A stretch of 64,000 nt of DNA from Thermohalobaculum sp050331395 (GTDB lineage Bacteria > Pseudomonadota > Alphaproteobacteria > Rhodobacterales > Rhodobacteraceae): contig JBHJGX010000017.1 in the NCBI GenBank assembly GCA_050331395.1, forward strand, positions 6,148 through 70,147, in the 5' to 3' direction. The stretch's first letter is position 1. Each line of letters starts with the position of its first letter. Under the pieces are notes generated by a model, which was not told the origin of the DNA, searched no databases, and saw nothing but the letters and a program-made list of their open reading frames with translations. The position numbers were made by a program, and so were the translations under genes. Positions 7,801 through 16,657 of the stretch are shown in pieces.

Positions 7801-7834
7801 GCGTGCCGGGTCCCGCGGCGCGCGCGCTCAGGGG
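7794..7834 (+). promoter_or_regulatory. Attenuator hairpin in leuA leader
   Basis: CCCCTGAGCG (7794-7803) and CGCTCAGGGG (7825-7834) are perfect 10-bp complementary arms around a 21-nt GC-rich loop. The first arm overlaps the leader-peptide stop codon, so a ribosome reaching the stop would cover it. There is no U-run after 7834, so this is not a standard intrinsic terminator. It may be the antiterminator or pause hairpin, or control may act on leuA translation or through Rho. The role is inferred from position and structure. Confidence 0.65.
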
Positions 7835-7900
7835 ATCCGACGACGCGCCGCCCCAACCGGGCCGTCCCGAGGGCGCCCCTTGCCGGCGAGAGAGAGACCC

Positions 7901-9472
7901 ATGACCGACACCGACACCGCTGCCCCGGCCGAGCTGCCGCGGGTCAAGATCTTCGACACGACGCTGCGCGACGGGGAGCAGTCCCCCGGCGCCTCCATGA
8001 CCCTCGACGAGAAGCTGCAGATCGCCGCGCTTCTCGACGACATGGGGGTCGACATCATCGAGGCCGGGTTCCCGATCGCCTCCGAGGGCGATTTCGAGGC
8101 GGTCTCCGCAATCGCCCGGGCGACCCGATCCGCGGTGGTGGCCGGCCTCGCCCGCGCCTCCAAGGGCGATATCGACCGGGCTTGGGCGGCGCTCGAAGGC
8201 GCCCGGCGGCCGCGCATCCATACCTTCATCGGCACCTCCCCCATTCACCGGGAGCATCAGCTCGCGATGAGCAAGGAGCAGGTGCTCGAGAAGATCGCCG
8301 AGACCGTCGCCCATGCGCGCCGCCTTGCCGACGACGTGCAATGGTCGCCGATGGACGCGACCCGCACCGAGTTCGACTTTCTGGTCGAGAGCGTGCGGAT
8401 TGCCGTCGAGGCCGGCGCCAGCACGATCAACATCCCCGATACTGTCGGCTACACGGCACCGCGCGAATCGGCCGAGTTGATCCGCCGGCTCCGCGAGGCG
8501 ATCCCCGAGCTCGCCGGCTGCACGGTCTCGACCCATTGCCATAACGACCTTGGCATGGCGACGGCAAACGCGCTTGCCGCCGTCGAGGCGGGCGCCCGGC
8601 AGATCGAGTGCACGGTGAACGGCCTCGGCGAGCGCGCGGGGAACACGGCGCTCGAAGAGGTTGTGATGGCGCTCCGGGTGCGCGCCGACATCCTTCCCTT
8701 TGCCACCGGCATAGAGACCCGGCGATTGATGGCGGCAAGCCGGATGGTTGCCACCGCGGCGGGCTTTCCGGTGCAGTATAACAAGGCGATCGTCGGCAAG
8801 AATGCCTTTGCGCACGAATCCGGCATCCATCAAGACGGGATGCTCAAGAACGCGCAAACTTTCGAGATCATGCGCCCCGAGGATGTCGGTCTCAGCCAGA
8901 CGAACCTCGTGATGGGCAAGCATTCGGGACGCCACGCCTTCAGGACCAAGCTGTCGGAACTTGGCATCGACTTGGGCGAGAACGCGCTCAACGATGCGTT
9001 CGTGCGTTTCAAGGCGCTCGCCGACAGCAAAAAAGAGGTTTACGACGACGACCTCTTGGCGATTGTCGAGCAAGCGGCGGCGGAGGCAGGCTCGGAGCGG
9101 GTCAAGCTCAAATTCCTGCGGGCGATCTCCGGGACCGAGGCGCCGAAATCCGCCGATGTGACGCTCGAGATCGACGGCCGGGAGCTCCGGGCAACGGCCC
9201 ATGGCGACGGGCCCGTCGATGCGGCCTTTGCGGCGATCTCGGCCCTCGTTGCCCATGAGGCGGTGCTGGAACTCTATCAAATCAAGGCAGTGACGGAGGG
9301 CACCGACGCCCAGGCCCATGTGCAGGTGCGCCTCCGTGAGCATGGCCGCTTCGCGTCCGCCCAGGCCTCGGACACCGATACGGTGGTGGCGTCGGCCCGG
9401 GCCTATGTGCAGTGCCTGAACAAGCTGATCCTGCGGCGCGAGAAGTCGGCGGCGATCACCGCGACGGGATAG
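7901..9472 (+). CDS. leuA: 2-isopropylmalate synthase
   Basis: A 523-residue enzyme catalysing the first committed step of leucine synthesis (acetyl-CoA plus 2-oxoisovalerate). Visible features are FDTTLRDGEQSPG (residues 18-30) at the start of the TIM barrel, the metal-binding HCHND around residue 212, GLGERAGNTALEE, HESGIHQDG, and a C-terminal LeuA regulatory domain from about residue 385 for leucine feedback. The ATG at 7901 follows a GAGAGAGA site; an upstream TTG in frame is not needed. Expression is probably controlled by the leader at 7738-7834. The end overlaps the convergent BASS gene by 17 bp. Confidence 0.97.
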   Translation: MTDTDTAAPAELPRVKIFDTTLRDGEQSPGASMTLDEKLQIAALLDDMGVDIIEAGFPIASEGDFEAVSAIARATRSAVVAGLARASKGDIDRAWAALEGARRPRIHTFIGTSPIHREHQLAMSKEQVLEKIAETVAHARRLADDVQWSPMDATRTEFDFLVESVRIAVEAGASTINIPDTVGYTAPRESAELIRRLREAIPELAGCTVSTHCHNDLGMATANALAAVEAGARQIECTVNGLGERAGNTALEEVVMALRVRADILPFATGIETRRLMAASRMVATAAGFPVQYNKAIVGKNAFAHESGIHQDGMLKNAQTFEIMRPEDVGLSQTNLVMGKHSGRHAFRTKLSELGIDLGENALNDAFVRFKALADSKKEVYDDDLLAIVEQAAAEAGSERVKLKFLRAISGTEAPKSADVTLEIDGRELRATAHGDGPVDAAFAAISALVAHEAVLELYQIKAVTEGTDAQAHVQVRLREHGRFASAQASDTDTVVASARAYVQCLNKLILRREKSAAITATG

Positions 9473-10457
9473 GTTGCTCCTGCGGGGCGCCGAGACGGGG
9501 CCCCGCCCCCTGCCCTGGCCAATTGAGCATGGCCCGGATCGGTCGGGAGACGATGAGCGGCGTCACGAAGATGCCGACCGTCGCCGCGGCCAGGAAAAGC
9601 TCGGCATCGGGCCGGTCCACGAGGCAGCCGGCCGACGCAGCCCACACCAGCGTGACGTTCCGGTTGCCGCTCAGAAGCCCCAAGGTCAAGGCCCGCGCCC
9701 GGCCTTCCTCGAAGAAGAGCGCCGCCCCCAGCGCCTGAAAGCCGAGATTGAGCGTAAAGGCGAGCAGGATCACGCCGGCAACCGTCGCGGGGGCCGCGAG
9801 GATCCGCATCGCCATGCCGTCCATGGCGCCGATCGCGACGATCACGAGGCCGAAGACCGCGATCCCGGTCATCGCCTGAGGGTTCCGCGCCACGCTTTGC
9901 CCGGCATAGCGACGAAGCAGCTCCGCCACCGCGGCCGCGCCGCCGACGATCACCGCAAGCTTGAGCGCCATGCCGGTCGGGTCGATCGACAGCGCGTCGC
10001 CGGTCAGGGCCTCGGCAAGTGGCGGGAGATAGACGGGCGAGAGCGCGGTCGGCACCACGATCGCCAGAAGCGCCAGCGCCGGGTTGAGGCCGAAGATCGC
10101 GGCGACGGCAGCGACGCTGCCCGCGGGCGGGGCGAGAGCGGCGAGGATCATGCCGTGTTCGATCCCCTCGGGCAGTTCGGCGAGCGTGACGATGCCGAGG
10201 GTGACGAGCGGGACGCCGAGGCTCGCCCAAAGGAGAAGGCGCACGAGATTTGGCGCGGCGGCGATCTCGGCGCGGAGCATCGCGCCGTCGGCTTTGAGGA
10301 ACGCGCCGAGCATGAAGACGAACACGGCGATGCCCATGACCGGCTTGGCCGCTGCGGCCACGGCCGGACAGAGGATGCCGGCCAGCGCTCCGGCGGCGAG
10401 CACGCACACGCCGTTCCGGCCGCAGAAGTCGAGAAACCCGAAGAAAATCCTGCGCAT
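9456..10457 (-). CDS. Bile acid:sodium symporter (BASS) family transporter
   Basis: A 333-residue integral membrane protein with about nine or ten hydrophobic helices. Conserved BASS/ACR3 superfamily segments include VFVFMLGAFLK in the first half, LAALAPPAGS, and LGLLSGNRNVTLVWA near residue 270. Members carry organic anions, keto acids or similar compounds with Na+. The position next to leuA hints at a branched-chain keto acid, but that is only a guess. The first residues (MRRIFFGFLDFCGRNG) fit a normal cytoplasmic N-terminus. Confidence 0.75.
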   Translation of the reverse strand: MRRIFFGFLDFCGRNGVCVLAAGALAGILCPAVAAAAKPVMGIAVFVFMLGAFLKADGAMLRAEIAAAPNLVRLLLWASLGVPLVTLGIVTLAELPEGIEHGMILAALAPPAGSVAAVAAIFGLNPALALLAIVVPTALSPVYLPPLAEALTGDALSIDPTGMALKLAVIVGGAAAVAELLRRYAGQSVARNPQAMTGIAVFGLVIVAIGAMDGMAMRILAAPATVAGVILLAFTLNLGFQALGAALFFEEGRARALTLGLLSGNRNVTLVWAASAGCLVDRPDAELFLAAATVGIFVTPLIVSRPIRAMLNWPGQGAGPRLGAPQEQPIPSR

Positions 10458-10599
10458 GTGACCACTCCCGAAATGAGATTGCTGGAGCCGGGGCTCCGGG
10501 GATGGCTTTGAGATCGGGTGAACGGCCGCGTGGGGCTGTGTCGCGCATCACAGGGAAGTGCAGGTTGCACACCGCAGCGCGGGAGCGGGCAGCGAAGGG

Positions 10600-10615
10600 C
10601 GTGACGATCGTCACG
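10600..10615. promoter_or_regulatory. 16-bp perfect palindrome, possible operator
   Basis: CGTGACGA at 10600-10607 followed by TCGTCACG at 10608-10615 is a perfect palindrome in the 222-bp gap between the divergent BASS and EEP genes. A second short inverted repeat, GTGCA-GGT-TGCAC, lies at 10558-10570. Such dyads often bind TetR- or GntR-type dimers. No regulator gene is adjacent, so the partner is unknown. Confidence 0.4.
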
Positions 10616-10679
10616 GCGCCCGGCATCGCGCGCTTGCCGACACGTCCCGCGGGGCGCAGGCTCACCGGCGAGGGCGGGC

Positions 10680-11960
10680 ATGGAGACCCCGATGGCCATT
10701 TATACCGACTTGATCCACGACCGCCATTTCGCGACGCATCCCGCCGAGGCCGCGCGGACCGGAGAGCGGTTGAAGGCGCTCCGCGCGCAACTCGCTCGCG
10801 ACGTGCCGCCCAAGTCCGCCCGCGACACGCTTTTGATCGCCACTTGGAACATCCGCGATTTCGGACGGGACAAGTTCGGCCACGGACGGCGCCTCCGCGA
10901 AAGCTATCACTACATGGCAGAGATCATCTCGGCCTTCGATATCGTCGCGCTGCAGGAGATCGGCGGCGACCCGGAAGAGTTCCGCCGGCTCGAGCGGCTG
11001 CTCGGTCCGACCTGGGATTACATGCTGACGGATCTGACCGAGGGCGTCGGCGGCAATGGCGAGCGAATGGCGTTCGTGTTCGATCGGCGCCGGGTGTTCT
11101 TTCGCAATATCGCGGGCGAGATCGTCTTGCCGGACAGCTCGGAGATCGGTGGCTTCGCCGAAGAGGTCGCGTTGCCCGAGGGCACGCGGCTCCGGGAGGC
11201 GGGCGAGACCCGCGCGGTTGCCGAGGATGCGGAATTGCTGTTGCCCGACGGGCAGCGACTGGTCAAACGCCGACAATTCGCCCGGACGCCCTTTCTGGCG
11301 GCGTTCCAGGCCGGCTGGTTCAAGTTCAACCTCTGCACTGTCCATCTTTATTTCGGTAACGACAGCGGCGTAAAATTCGAACGCCGGCTCCAAGAGATCC
11401 GGGCGATTGGCGATTTCTTTCGCAAACGCCAAGAGAAAGAAGAAGAACAGCTGGGCGATATCGAAAATTATATCCTGCTCGGAGACTTCAACATTGTCGG
11501 CCACGAAGACGAGACCATGGCGGCGCTATTGGACACGGGATTTCTGATCCCCGAGGCCTTGCACGGCAATCCGACCAACATGCTCGGCACCCGGTTCTAC
11601 GACCAGATCGCGTTTCGCACCAAGACTGATCAACTCAAGCTCGGCGAGATCCACGGCCACAAGAGCGCGGGCGTCTTCTCTTTTTTCAATTCGGTTTTCC
11701 GCGCATCGGCCGCGGATGGATCTCCCAGCGCAATCGCTGCCACCGAGAGCGATTTCGACGCATACCGGGACCGCTTCCCGGCCGAACAGACGGCCGACCT
11801 CGAGACCGACGCGGACCGGCGCGAATATTACTGGCGGCAATGGCGAACGTGGCAGATGTCAGACCACCTGCCCATGTGGGTGGCGCTCAAGACGGACTTT
11901 GCCGATGCCTATCTCGACCGGGTGATCGAGACCGCAACCGAGCGCCTGGCCGAAACCTGA
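10680..11960 (+). CDS. Endonuclease/exonuclease/phosphatase family protein
   Basis: A 426-residue protein with the EEP fold motifs in order: ATWNIRDFG (near residue 59), ALQEIGGD (metal-binding Glu), LGDFNIVGHED (metal-binding Asp and Asn) and SDHLPMWVAL near the C-terminus (catalytic Asp-His). EEP enzymes cleave phosphodiesters in DNA, RNA, lipids or inositol phosphates; the substrate cannot be told. There is no signal peptide, so it is likely cytoplasmic. The start could be the ATG at 10680 or at 10692, the latter with GGAG 6 nt upstream. It lies about 160 bp before mreB but probably forms its own unit. Confidence 0.85.
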   Translation: METPMAIYTDLIHDRHFATHPAEAARTGERLKALRAQLARDVPPKSARDTLLIATWNIRDFGRDKFGHGRRLRESYHYMAEIISAFDIVALQEIGGDPEEFRRLERLLGPTWDYMLTDLTEGVGGNGERMAFVFDRRRVFFRNIAGEIVLPDSSEIGGFAEEVALPEGTRLREAGETRAVAEDAELLLPDGQRLVKRRQFARTPFLAAFQAGWFKFNLCTVHLYFGNDSGVKFERRLQEIRAIGDFFRKRQEKEEEQLGDIENYILLGDFNIVGHEDETMAALLDTGFLIPEALHGNPTNMLGTRFYDQIAFRTKTDQLKLGEIHGHKSAGVFSFFNSVFRASAADGSPSAIAATESDFDAYRDRFPAEQTADLETDADRREYYWRQWRTWQMSDHLPMWVALKTDFADAYLDRVIETATERLAET

Positions 11961-12121
11961 GCGGCCTCGGTCTGCGACGGCATCGCCCGGGAGCCTCAGG
12001 ACCCCTTTCGCCGTCCGGCCCGGAGTTCTATAAGCGGCGGTCAAGGCGCGGGCACACGCGCCCGCAATGGCAGCGTCACGACAGGCAGGCAGGCCCGATA
12101 CCGGCAGAGAAAGGCCAAGCG

Positions 12122-13162
12122 ATGCTCGGCGGATTGTTCGGCGTCTTCTCGAACGACATGGCGATCGACCTCGGCACGGCGAACACGCTCGTCTATGTCA
12201 AGGGCAAGGGGATCGTGCTCAACGAGCCCTCCGTGGTCGCCTATCAAACCGTCCATGGCCGAAAAGAGGTCAAGGCGGTCGGCGAAGACGCGAAACTCAT
12301 GCTCGGCCGAACGCCGGGTTCCATCCAGGCGATCCGACCGATGCGCGACGGCGTCATCGCGGATTTCGAGGTCGCCGAGGAGATGATCAAGTATTTCATC
12401 AAGAAGGTGAACGGGAACTCGCTGTGGCCGCGGCCCCAGGTCGTGGTCTGCGTGCCCTTCGGCGCAACGGCGGTCGAAGAGCGCGCGATCGAGCAGTCGG
12501 TGCTCTCGGCGGGCGCGCGCAAGGCCTATCTGATCCCGGAGCCCATCGCGGCGGCGATCGGAGCCGGCTTGCCGATCACCGAGCCGACGGGCAGCATGAT
12601 CGTGGATGTGGGTGGCGGCACCACCGAGGTCGCGGTGCTGTCGCTCTCGGACATCGTCTATGCGAAATCCGTGCGCGTCGGCGGGGACAAGATGGACGAG
12701 GCGATCATCAGCCACATGCGCCGGCAGCATAACCTGCTGATCGGCGAGGCGTCGGCAGAAAAGATCAAGAAGGCGATCGGCACGGCGCGGATGCCGGCGG
12801 ACGGGGTCGGGCAGACCATGGTGATCCGCGGGCGCGATCTCTTGAACGGCGTGCCCAAAGAGCAAGAGATCACCCAGGCGCAGATCGCCGAGAGCCTGAC
12901 CGAGCCGGTGCAGCAGATCGTCGAATCGGTAATGGTCGCGCTCGAGGCGACGCCGCCCGATCTTGCGGCGGATATCGTCGACAACGGCGTGATGCTGACC
13001 GGCGGCGGTGCGTTGCTCGGGGATCTCGATCTGGCGCTTCGCGAACAGACCGGGCTCGGCATTTCGGTCGCCGAAGATCCGCTCGATTGCGTGGCGCTCG
13101 GCACGGGCAAGGCGCTCGAGCATCTCGATCGACTGAACCACGTGATGAAGGTGAGCGTCTGA
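12122..13162 (+). CDS. mreB: Rod shape-determining protein MreB (bacterial actin)
   Basis: 346 residues, the normal MreB length. Actin-fold nucleotide motifs are present: IDLGTANTLVYVKGKGIV near the N-terminus (phosphate 1) and IVDVGGGTTEVAVLS near residue 160 (phosphate 2); the C-terminal LTGGGALLGDLD is the adenosine motif. MreB polymerises under the inner membrane and directs lateral cell-wall synthesis. The ATG at 12122 (MLGGLFGVFSNDMAIDLG) matches the family start; the open frame upstream is not coding. It is the first gene of mreBCD-mrdA-rodA. Confidence 0.98.
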   Translation: MLGGLFGVFSNDMAIDLGTANTLVYVKGKGIVLNEPSVVAYQTVHGRKEVKAVGEDAKLMLGRTPGSIQAIRPMRDGVIADFEVAEEMIKYFIKKVNGNSLWPRPQVVVCVPFGATAVEERAIEQSVLSAGARKAYLIPEPIAAAIGAGLPITEPTGSMIVDVGGGTTEVAVLSLSDIVYAKSVRVGGDKMDEAIISHMRRQHNLLIGEASAEKIKKAIGTARMPADGVGQTMVIRGRDLLNGVPKEQEITQAQIAESLTEPVQQIVESVMVALEATPPDLAADIVDNGVMLTGGGALLGDLDLALREQTGLGISVAEDPLDCVALGTGKALEHLDRLNHVMKVSV

Positions 13163-13166
13163 GCGG

Positions 13167-14084
13167 ATGGTACGGCCCGGGACACGCGGCGGACGGGGCA
13201 TCGGCTCGGAGGAGGAAGCGGGCCTTGTCCGCGCGGTCCGCAGGACCGTCTTTGGCGCGGTCGTGATCGCGGGGCTCGTGATCTTTGTGCTCTGGCGGGT
13301 GGAGAACCCGCGGCTCGAGCGTCTGCGGCTTGCGGTCATCGACACGGTGATGCCGTCGATGGAGGTCGTCACGCGGCCGATCCACTTCCTCTCGGACCTG
13401 ACCAGCGACTATCAGAATTTCCTCGACGTCTACGACCAGAACCGCGCGCTCCGGCGCGAGATCCAGGCGCTGCGGGCTTGGCGCGAGACCGCGCGGCAGT
13501 TCGAGGAAGAAAACGCTCAGCTCCGCGCGCTCAACAACCTCAACCTCGCCCCGCGCACGAGTTTCGTCACCGGAGACGTGATCGCCGATTCGGGCGGGCC
13601 GTTTCTCGAATCAGCGATCGTGAATGTGGGCGGGCGCGACGGCGTGACCGACGGTGCGGCCGCGGTCGACGGGCTCGGCCTCGTCGGCCGGGTCTCCGGC
13701 GTCGGCGACGCGGCGAGCCGGATCCTCCTCCTCACCGATTTCTCCTCGCGCGTCCCGGTGATCGTGCGGCCCGAGGGGCGGCGCGCGATCCTCGCCGGCG
13801 ACGGCACGCCCGCGCCGCGGCTCGAGTTCCTCGACAAGCCGGATCTGGTCAGCCCGGGCGATTTGGTCGAGACCTCCGGCGACGGCACGGTCTTTCCGCC
13901 GGATCTCGCCGTCGGCCGGGTCATCGTGACCGAGACCAAAGAACTCCGCGTGGCGCTTCATTCAGATCTTGGCCGGCTCGAATTCGTGCGCTTGCTGTCC
14001 TATCGACCCGATACGCGGATCGACCGTCCGGGCGGGCTGATCCTGCCGTCGCCGGCGGCGGACGGCATCGCCCAAGGGGACTGA
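13167..14084 (+). CDS. mreC: Rod shape-determining protein MreC
   Basis: 305 residues: a short basic cytoplasmic N-terminus, one membrane helix (about residues 26-44), a coiled coil rich in Arg/Glu (about 80-125), then the periplasmic beta domain with SAIVNVGGRDGVTDGA, GLVGRVSGVG and the HSDLGRLEFVRLL end. MreC links MreB to PBP2 and RodA and activates PBP2. It starts 4 bp after the mreB stop, consistent with translational coupling in one operon. Confidence 0.96.
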   Translation: MVRPGTRGGRGIGSEEEAGLVRAVRRTVFGAVVIAGLVIFVLWRVENPRLERLRLAVIDTVMPSMEVVTRPIHFLSDLTSDYQNFLDVYDQNRALRREIQALRAWRETARQFEEENAQLRALNNLNLAPRTSFVTGDVIADSGGPFLESAIVNVGGRDGVTDGAAAVDGLGLVGRVSGVGDAASRILLLTDFSSRVPVIVRPEGRRAILAGDGTPAPRLEFLDKPDLVSPGDLVETSGDGTVFPPDLAVGRVIVTETKELRVALHSDLGRLEFVRLLSYRPDTRIDRPGGLILPSPAADGIAQGD

Positions 14085-14099
14085 ACGAGGGACACGCGG

Positions 14100-14642
14100 A
14101 TGGCGCTGACCGATCTCTCCGGCCGACGGCTTCTGCAGATGGCGCTCGTGCTCGCGCTCGCCTGGCTCGCCGTGGCGGTCGAGGCCGCGCCGGTCGGGCT
14201 CGGGGCGCTGTCGATCCCGTCGCCGGATCTCCTCTTCTGTGTGCTTGCGGTCTGGGCGGTGCGCGAGCCCAAGGCCGCCCCGGTGCTGCTCGTCTTCGCC
14301 GTCGGGCTCATGCGCGATTTTCTCGCCGATCTGCCGGCCGGGCTCGGCGCCCTCGGCCTTGTGCTCGCCATCGAGACGTTGAAGGCCCAACGCGCCCGCC
14401 TCGCCCGCCAGCCCTTCGTCGTCGAGTGGATCGTCGCCGCGCTTGTGGCGCTTGCCATGGCGCTCATGCTCTGGGTCGGCATGGTGATCAGCCTCGCTCA
14501 GCCGCCCTATGCGGCGCTTTTGGCCCAGCAATACGCGGTCACCATGGCTGCCTATCCGCTGGTCGCACTCCTCCTGCGGCTCGCCTTCGGTCTGAGAAGC
14601 CAGATCGCGCCGGGCGCCCGGGCCGCCGGCGAAGGAGGCTGA
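14100..14642 (+). CDS. mreD: Rod shape-determining protein MreD
   Basis: 180 residues with about five membrane helices. The position between mreC and the PBP2 gene and the MreD-like segment PDLLFCVLAVWAVREP identify it. MreD is the integral membrane partner of MreC and is thought to modulate the MreC-PBP2 interaction. The gaps are 15 bp to mreC and 3 bp to mrdA. Sequence identity in this family is low, so context carries part of the call. Confidence 0.92.
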   Translation: MALTDLSGRRLLQMALVLALAWLAVAVEAAPVGLGALSIPSPDLLFCVLAVWAVREPKAAPVLLVFAVGLMRDFLADLPAGLGALGLVLAIETLKAQRARLARQPFVVEWIVAALVALAMALMLWVGMVISLAQPPYAALLAQQYAVTMAAYPLVALLLRLAFGLRSQIAPGARAAGEGG

Positions 14643-14645
14643 GCC

Positions 14646-16652
14646 ATGCGTCGCCGCTTTCGCCGCCCCGGGGTCTGGCGCCGTCTCTTCCGTCGGCGAC
14701 GCGCGATCTCCGAGGCCCGCCGCCGACCTGAGGTCCCGATCCAGTCGCGGATCAGCCGCCGCGGCTTCGTCGTCTTCGGCGCGCAGCTTTTGGTCGCGGG
14801 GGGGCTCGCCTGGCGGATCCGGCAATTGCAGATCCACGAGGCCGAGCACTACCGCCACCTTGCCGAAGAGAACCGGATCAATCTCCGGCTGATCGCGCCA
14901 GCGCGCGGTCAGATTTTCGACCGCACCGGCAATCCGCTGGCCATCAACCAGCAGAACTATCGCGTGGTGATGATCCGCGAACAGGCCGGCGAGCCGCAGG
15001 ACGTGCTGGATCGCCTCAGCCGGATCATCCGCATCTCGGATCGCCAGCGAAGCCGCATTCTCGAGGAGATGGACGAAAAGAGCCCCTTCGTGCCGCTGGT
15101 GGTCGCCGAGCACCTGGCCTGGGACGACTTCGCCGCGGTCAACGCCAACGCCCCCGCGTTGCCCGGCGTCCTGCCCGAGGTCGGGCTCTCGCGGCATTAT
15201 CCGGTCGGGCCCGAGATCGCGCATATCGTGGGCTATGTGGGTCGGGTCACCCAGAAAGATCTCGAGCGCGAGGGCACGCCCGACCCGATCCTGCAAATCC
15301 CCGAATTCCAGATCGGCAAGCGCGGGATCGAACGCGGCGCCGAGCGCGCGCTCCGCGGCAAAGCGGGCACCCGGCGGATCGAGGTGAACGCCCTCGGCCG
15401 GGTGATCCGCGAGCTCGGCGGGGTCGACGGCGAGCCCGGGCCCGATCTGCACCTGACCGTCGATCTCGGCGTCCAGAGCTACGCCCTTGCCCGGCTCGAG
15501 AACCAGTCGGCCGCGGCCGTGGTCATGGACGTGACGAACGGCGATCTGCTCGCGCTCGCCTCTTCGCCGGGCTACGAGCCCAACCTCTTTGTCCGCGGCA
15601 TCTCTCAGGCAAACTACAACGCGCTCCTCCAGCACCAGTACCGCCCGCTCCACAACAAATGGGCGAGCGGCATGTACCCACCCGGCTCCACATACAAGAT
15701 GGTGGTGGCGCTCGCCGCGCTCGAAGCGGGCGTCGTCTCGCCGGACGAGACGGTCTTTTGCAACAGCCGTTACGAGCTCGGGAACCGCACGTTCCATTGC
15801 TGGAGCCGCGGCGGGCACGGGCATATGGCTCTGAGGGCCGCGATCGAGCGGTCGTGCGACGTTTATTTCTACGAGGTCGCCAAGCGGGTCGGCATCGAGC
15901 GCATCGCCGAGATGTCGCGCCGGCTCGGGCTCGGGGTCGAACACGATCTGCCGCTGCCCGAGATCCGCTCGGGGCTGATCCCCGACAAAGCATGGAAGGA
16001 ACGCAACCGCGACGAGGCTTGGCTGGTCGGCGACACGCTGAACGCGGGGATCGGCCAGGGTTTCGTGCTCGCGACCCCGCTCCAGCTCGCGGTGATGACG
16101 GCACGGATCGCCACCGGCCGTGCAGTGACGCCGCGGCTTCTGCGCGCCCGCGGCGGCGTGCCCTTGGCCGCCGGCCACGCTCCCGATCTCGGCATCGCGC
16201 CCGAGCACCTCGCCCTCGTGCGCGCGGGCATGGACGACGTGGTGAACGATCGCCGCGGCACGGCCTATGCCGCGCGGATCGCCGATCCGGCCGGCCGGGT
16301 GGCGGGCAAGACCGGGACGAGCCAGGTCCGCAACATCACCGCCGCCGAGCGCGCCCAAGGCGTCATCCGCAACGAGGACCTCCCCTGGGAGCGCCGGGAC
16401 CATGCGCTTTTCGTCGCCTTTGCGCCGATGAGCGCCCCGCGCTATGCGATCTCGGTCGTGGTCGAGCATGGCGGCGGCGGCAGCCGGGCGGCCGCGCCGG
16501 TGGCCCGCGATATCCTGCTTCGGGTGCTCTACGGACCGCGCCCGCCGCTCAGCGCCTATCCCGCCGGCCAGCGCCCCGAGCGCCCGGCCCGCGAGCCCGA
16601 GCCCCGCCCGGGTCCGACCGGGCCCGAGGATCCTCCGCGGATCCGAGCTTGA
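14646..16652 (+). CDS. mrdA: Penicillin-binding protein 2 (peptidoglycan D,D-transpeptidase MrdA)
   Basis: 668 residues. A basic N-terminus is followed by a membrane anchor (about residues 40-60), the PBP dimerisation domain, and a transpeptidase domain with the three catalytic motifs: S348-T-Y-K351, S403-C-D405 and K555-T-G557 (KTGTSQV). PBP2 crosslinks peptidoglycan during elongation together with RodA and is the target of mecillinam. The C-terminal 40 residues are Pro/Arg-rich, as in many alphaproteobacterial homologues. Coupled to mreD with a 3-bp gap. Confidence 0.97.
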   Translation: MRRRFRRPGVWRRLFRRRRAISEARRRPEVPIQSRISRRGFVVFGAQLLVAGGLAWRIRQLQIHEAEHYRHLAEENRINLRLIAPARGQIFDRTGNPLAINQQNYRVVMIREQAGEPQDVLDRLSRIIRISDRQRSRILEEMDEKSPFVPLVVAEHLAWDDFAAVNANAPALPGVLPEVGLSRHYPVGPEIAHIVGYVGRVTQKDLEREGTPDPILQIPEFQIGKRGIERGAERALRGKAGTRRIEVNALGRVIRELGGVDGEPGPDLHLTVDLGVQSYALARLENQSAAAVVMDVTNGDLLALASSPGYEPNLFVRGISQANYNALLQHQYRPLHNKWASGMYPPGSTYKMVVALAALEAGVVSPDETVFCNSRYELGNRTFHCWSRGGHGHMALRAAIERSCDVYFYEVAKRVGIERIAEMSRRLGLGVEHDLPLPEIRSGLIPDKAWKERNRDEAWLVGDTLNAGIGQGFVLATPLQLAVMTARIATGRAVTPRLLRARGGVPLAAGHAPDLGIAPEHLALVRAGMDDVVNDRRGTAYAARIADPAGRVAGKTGTSQVRNITAAERAQGVIRNEDLPWERRDHALFVAFAPMSAPRYAISVVVEHGGGGSRAAAPVARDILLRVLYGPRPPLSAYPAGQRPERPAREPEPRPGPTGPEDPPRIRA

Positions 16653-16657
16653 TCGGT

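Noticed and set aside
11840..12121. Upstream extension of the mreB open frame
   Set aside because: MreB has a well-defined start at 12122; the extension overlaps the end of the EEP gene and shows no conservation features.
13962..16469. 835-codon minus-strand open frame opposite mreD-mrdA
   Set aside because: Shadow of the mre operon; the + strand frames carry catalytic motifs of PBP2 and MreD.
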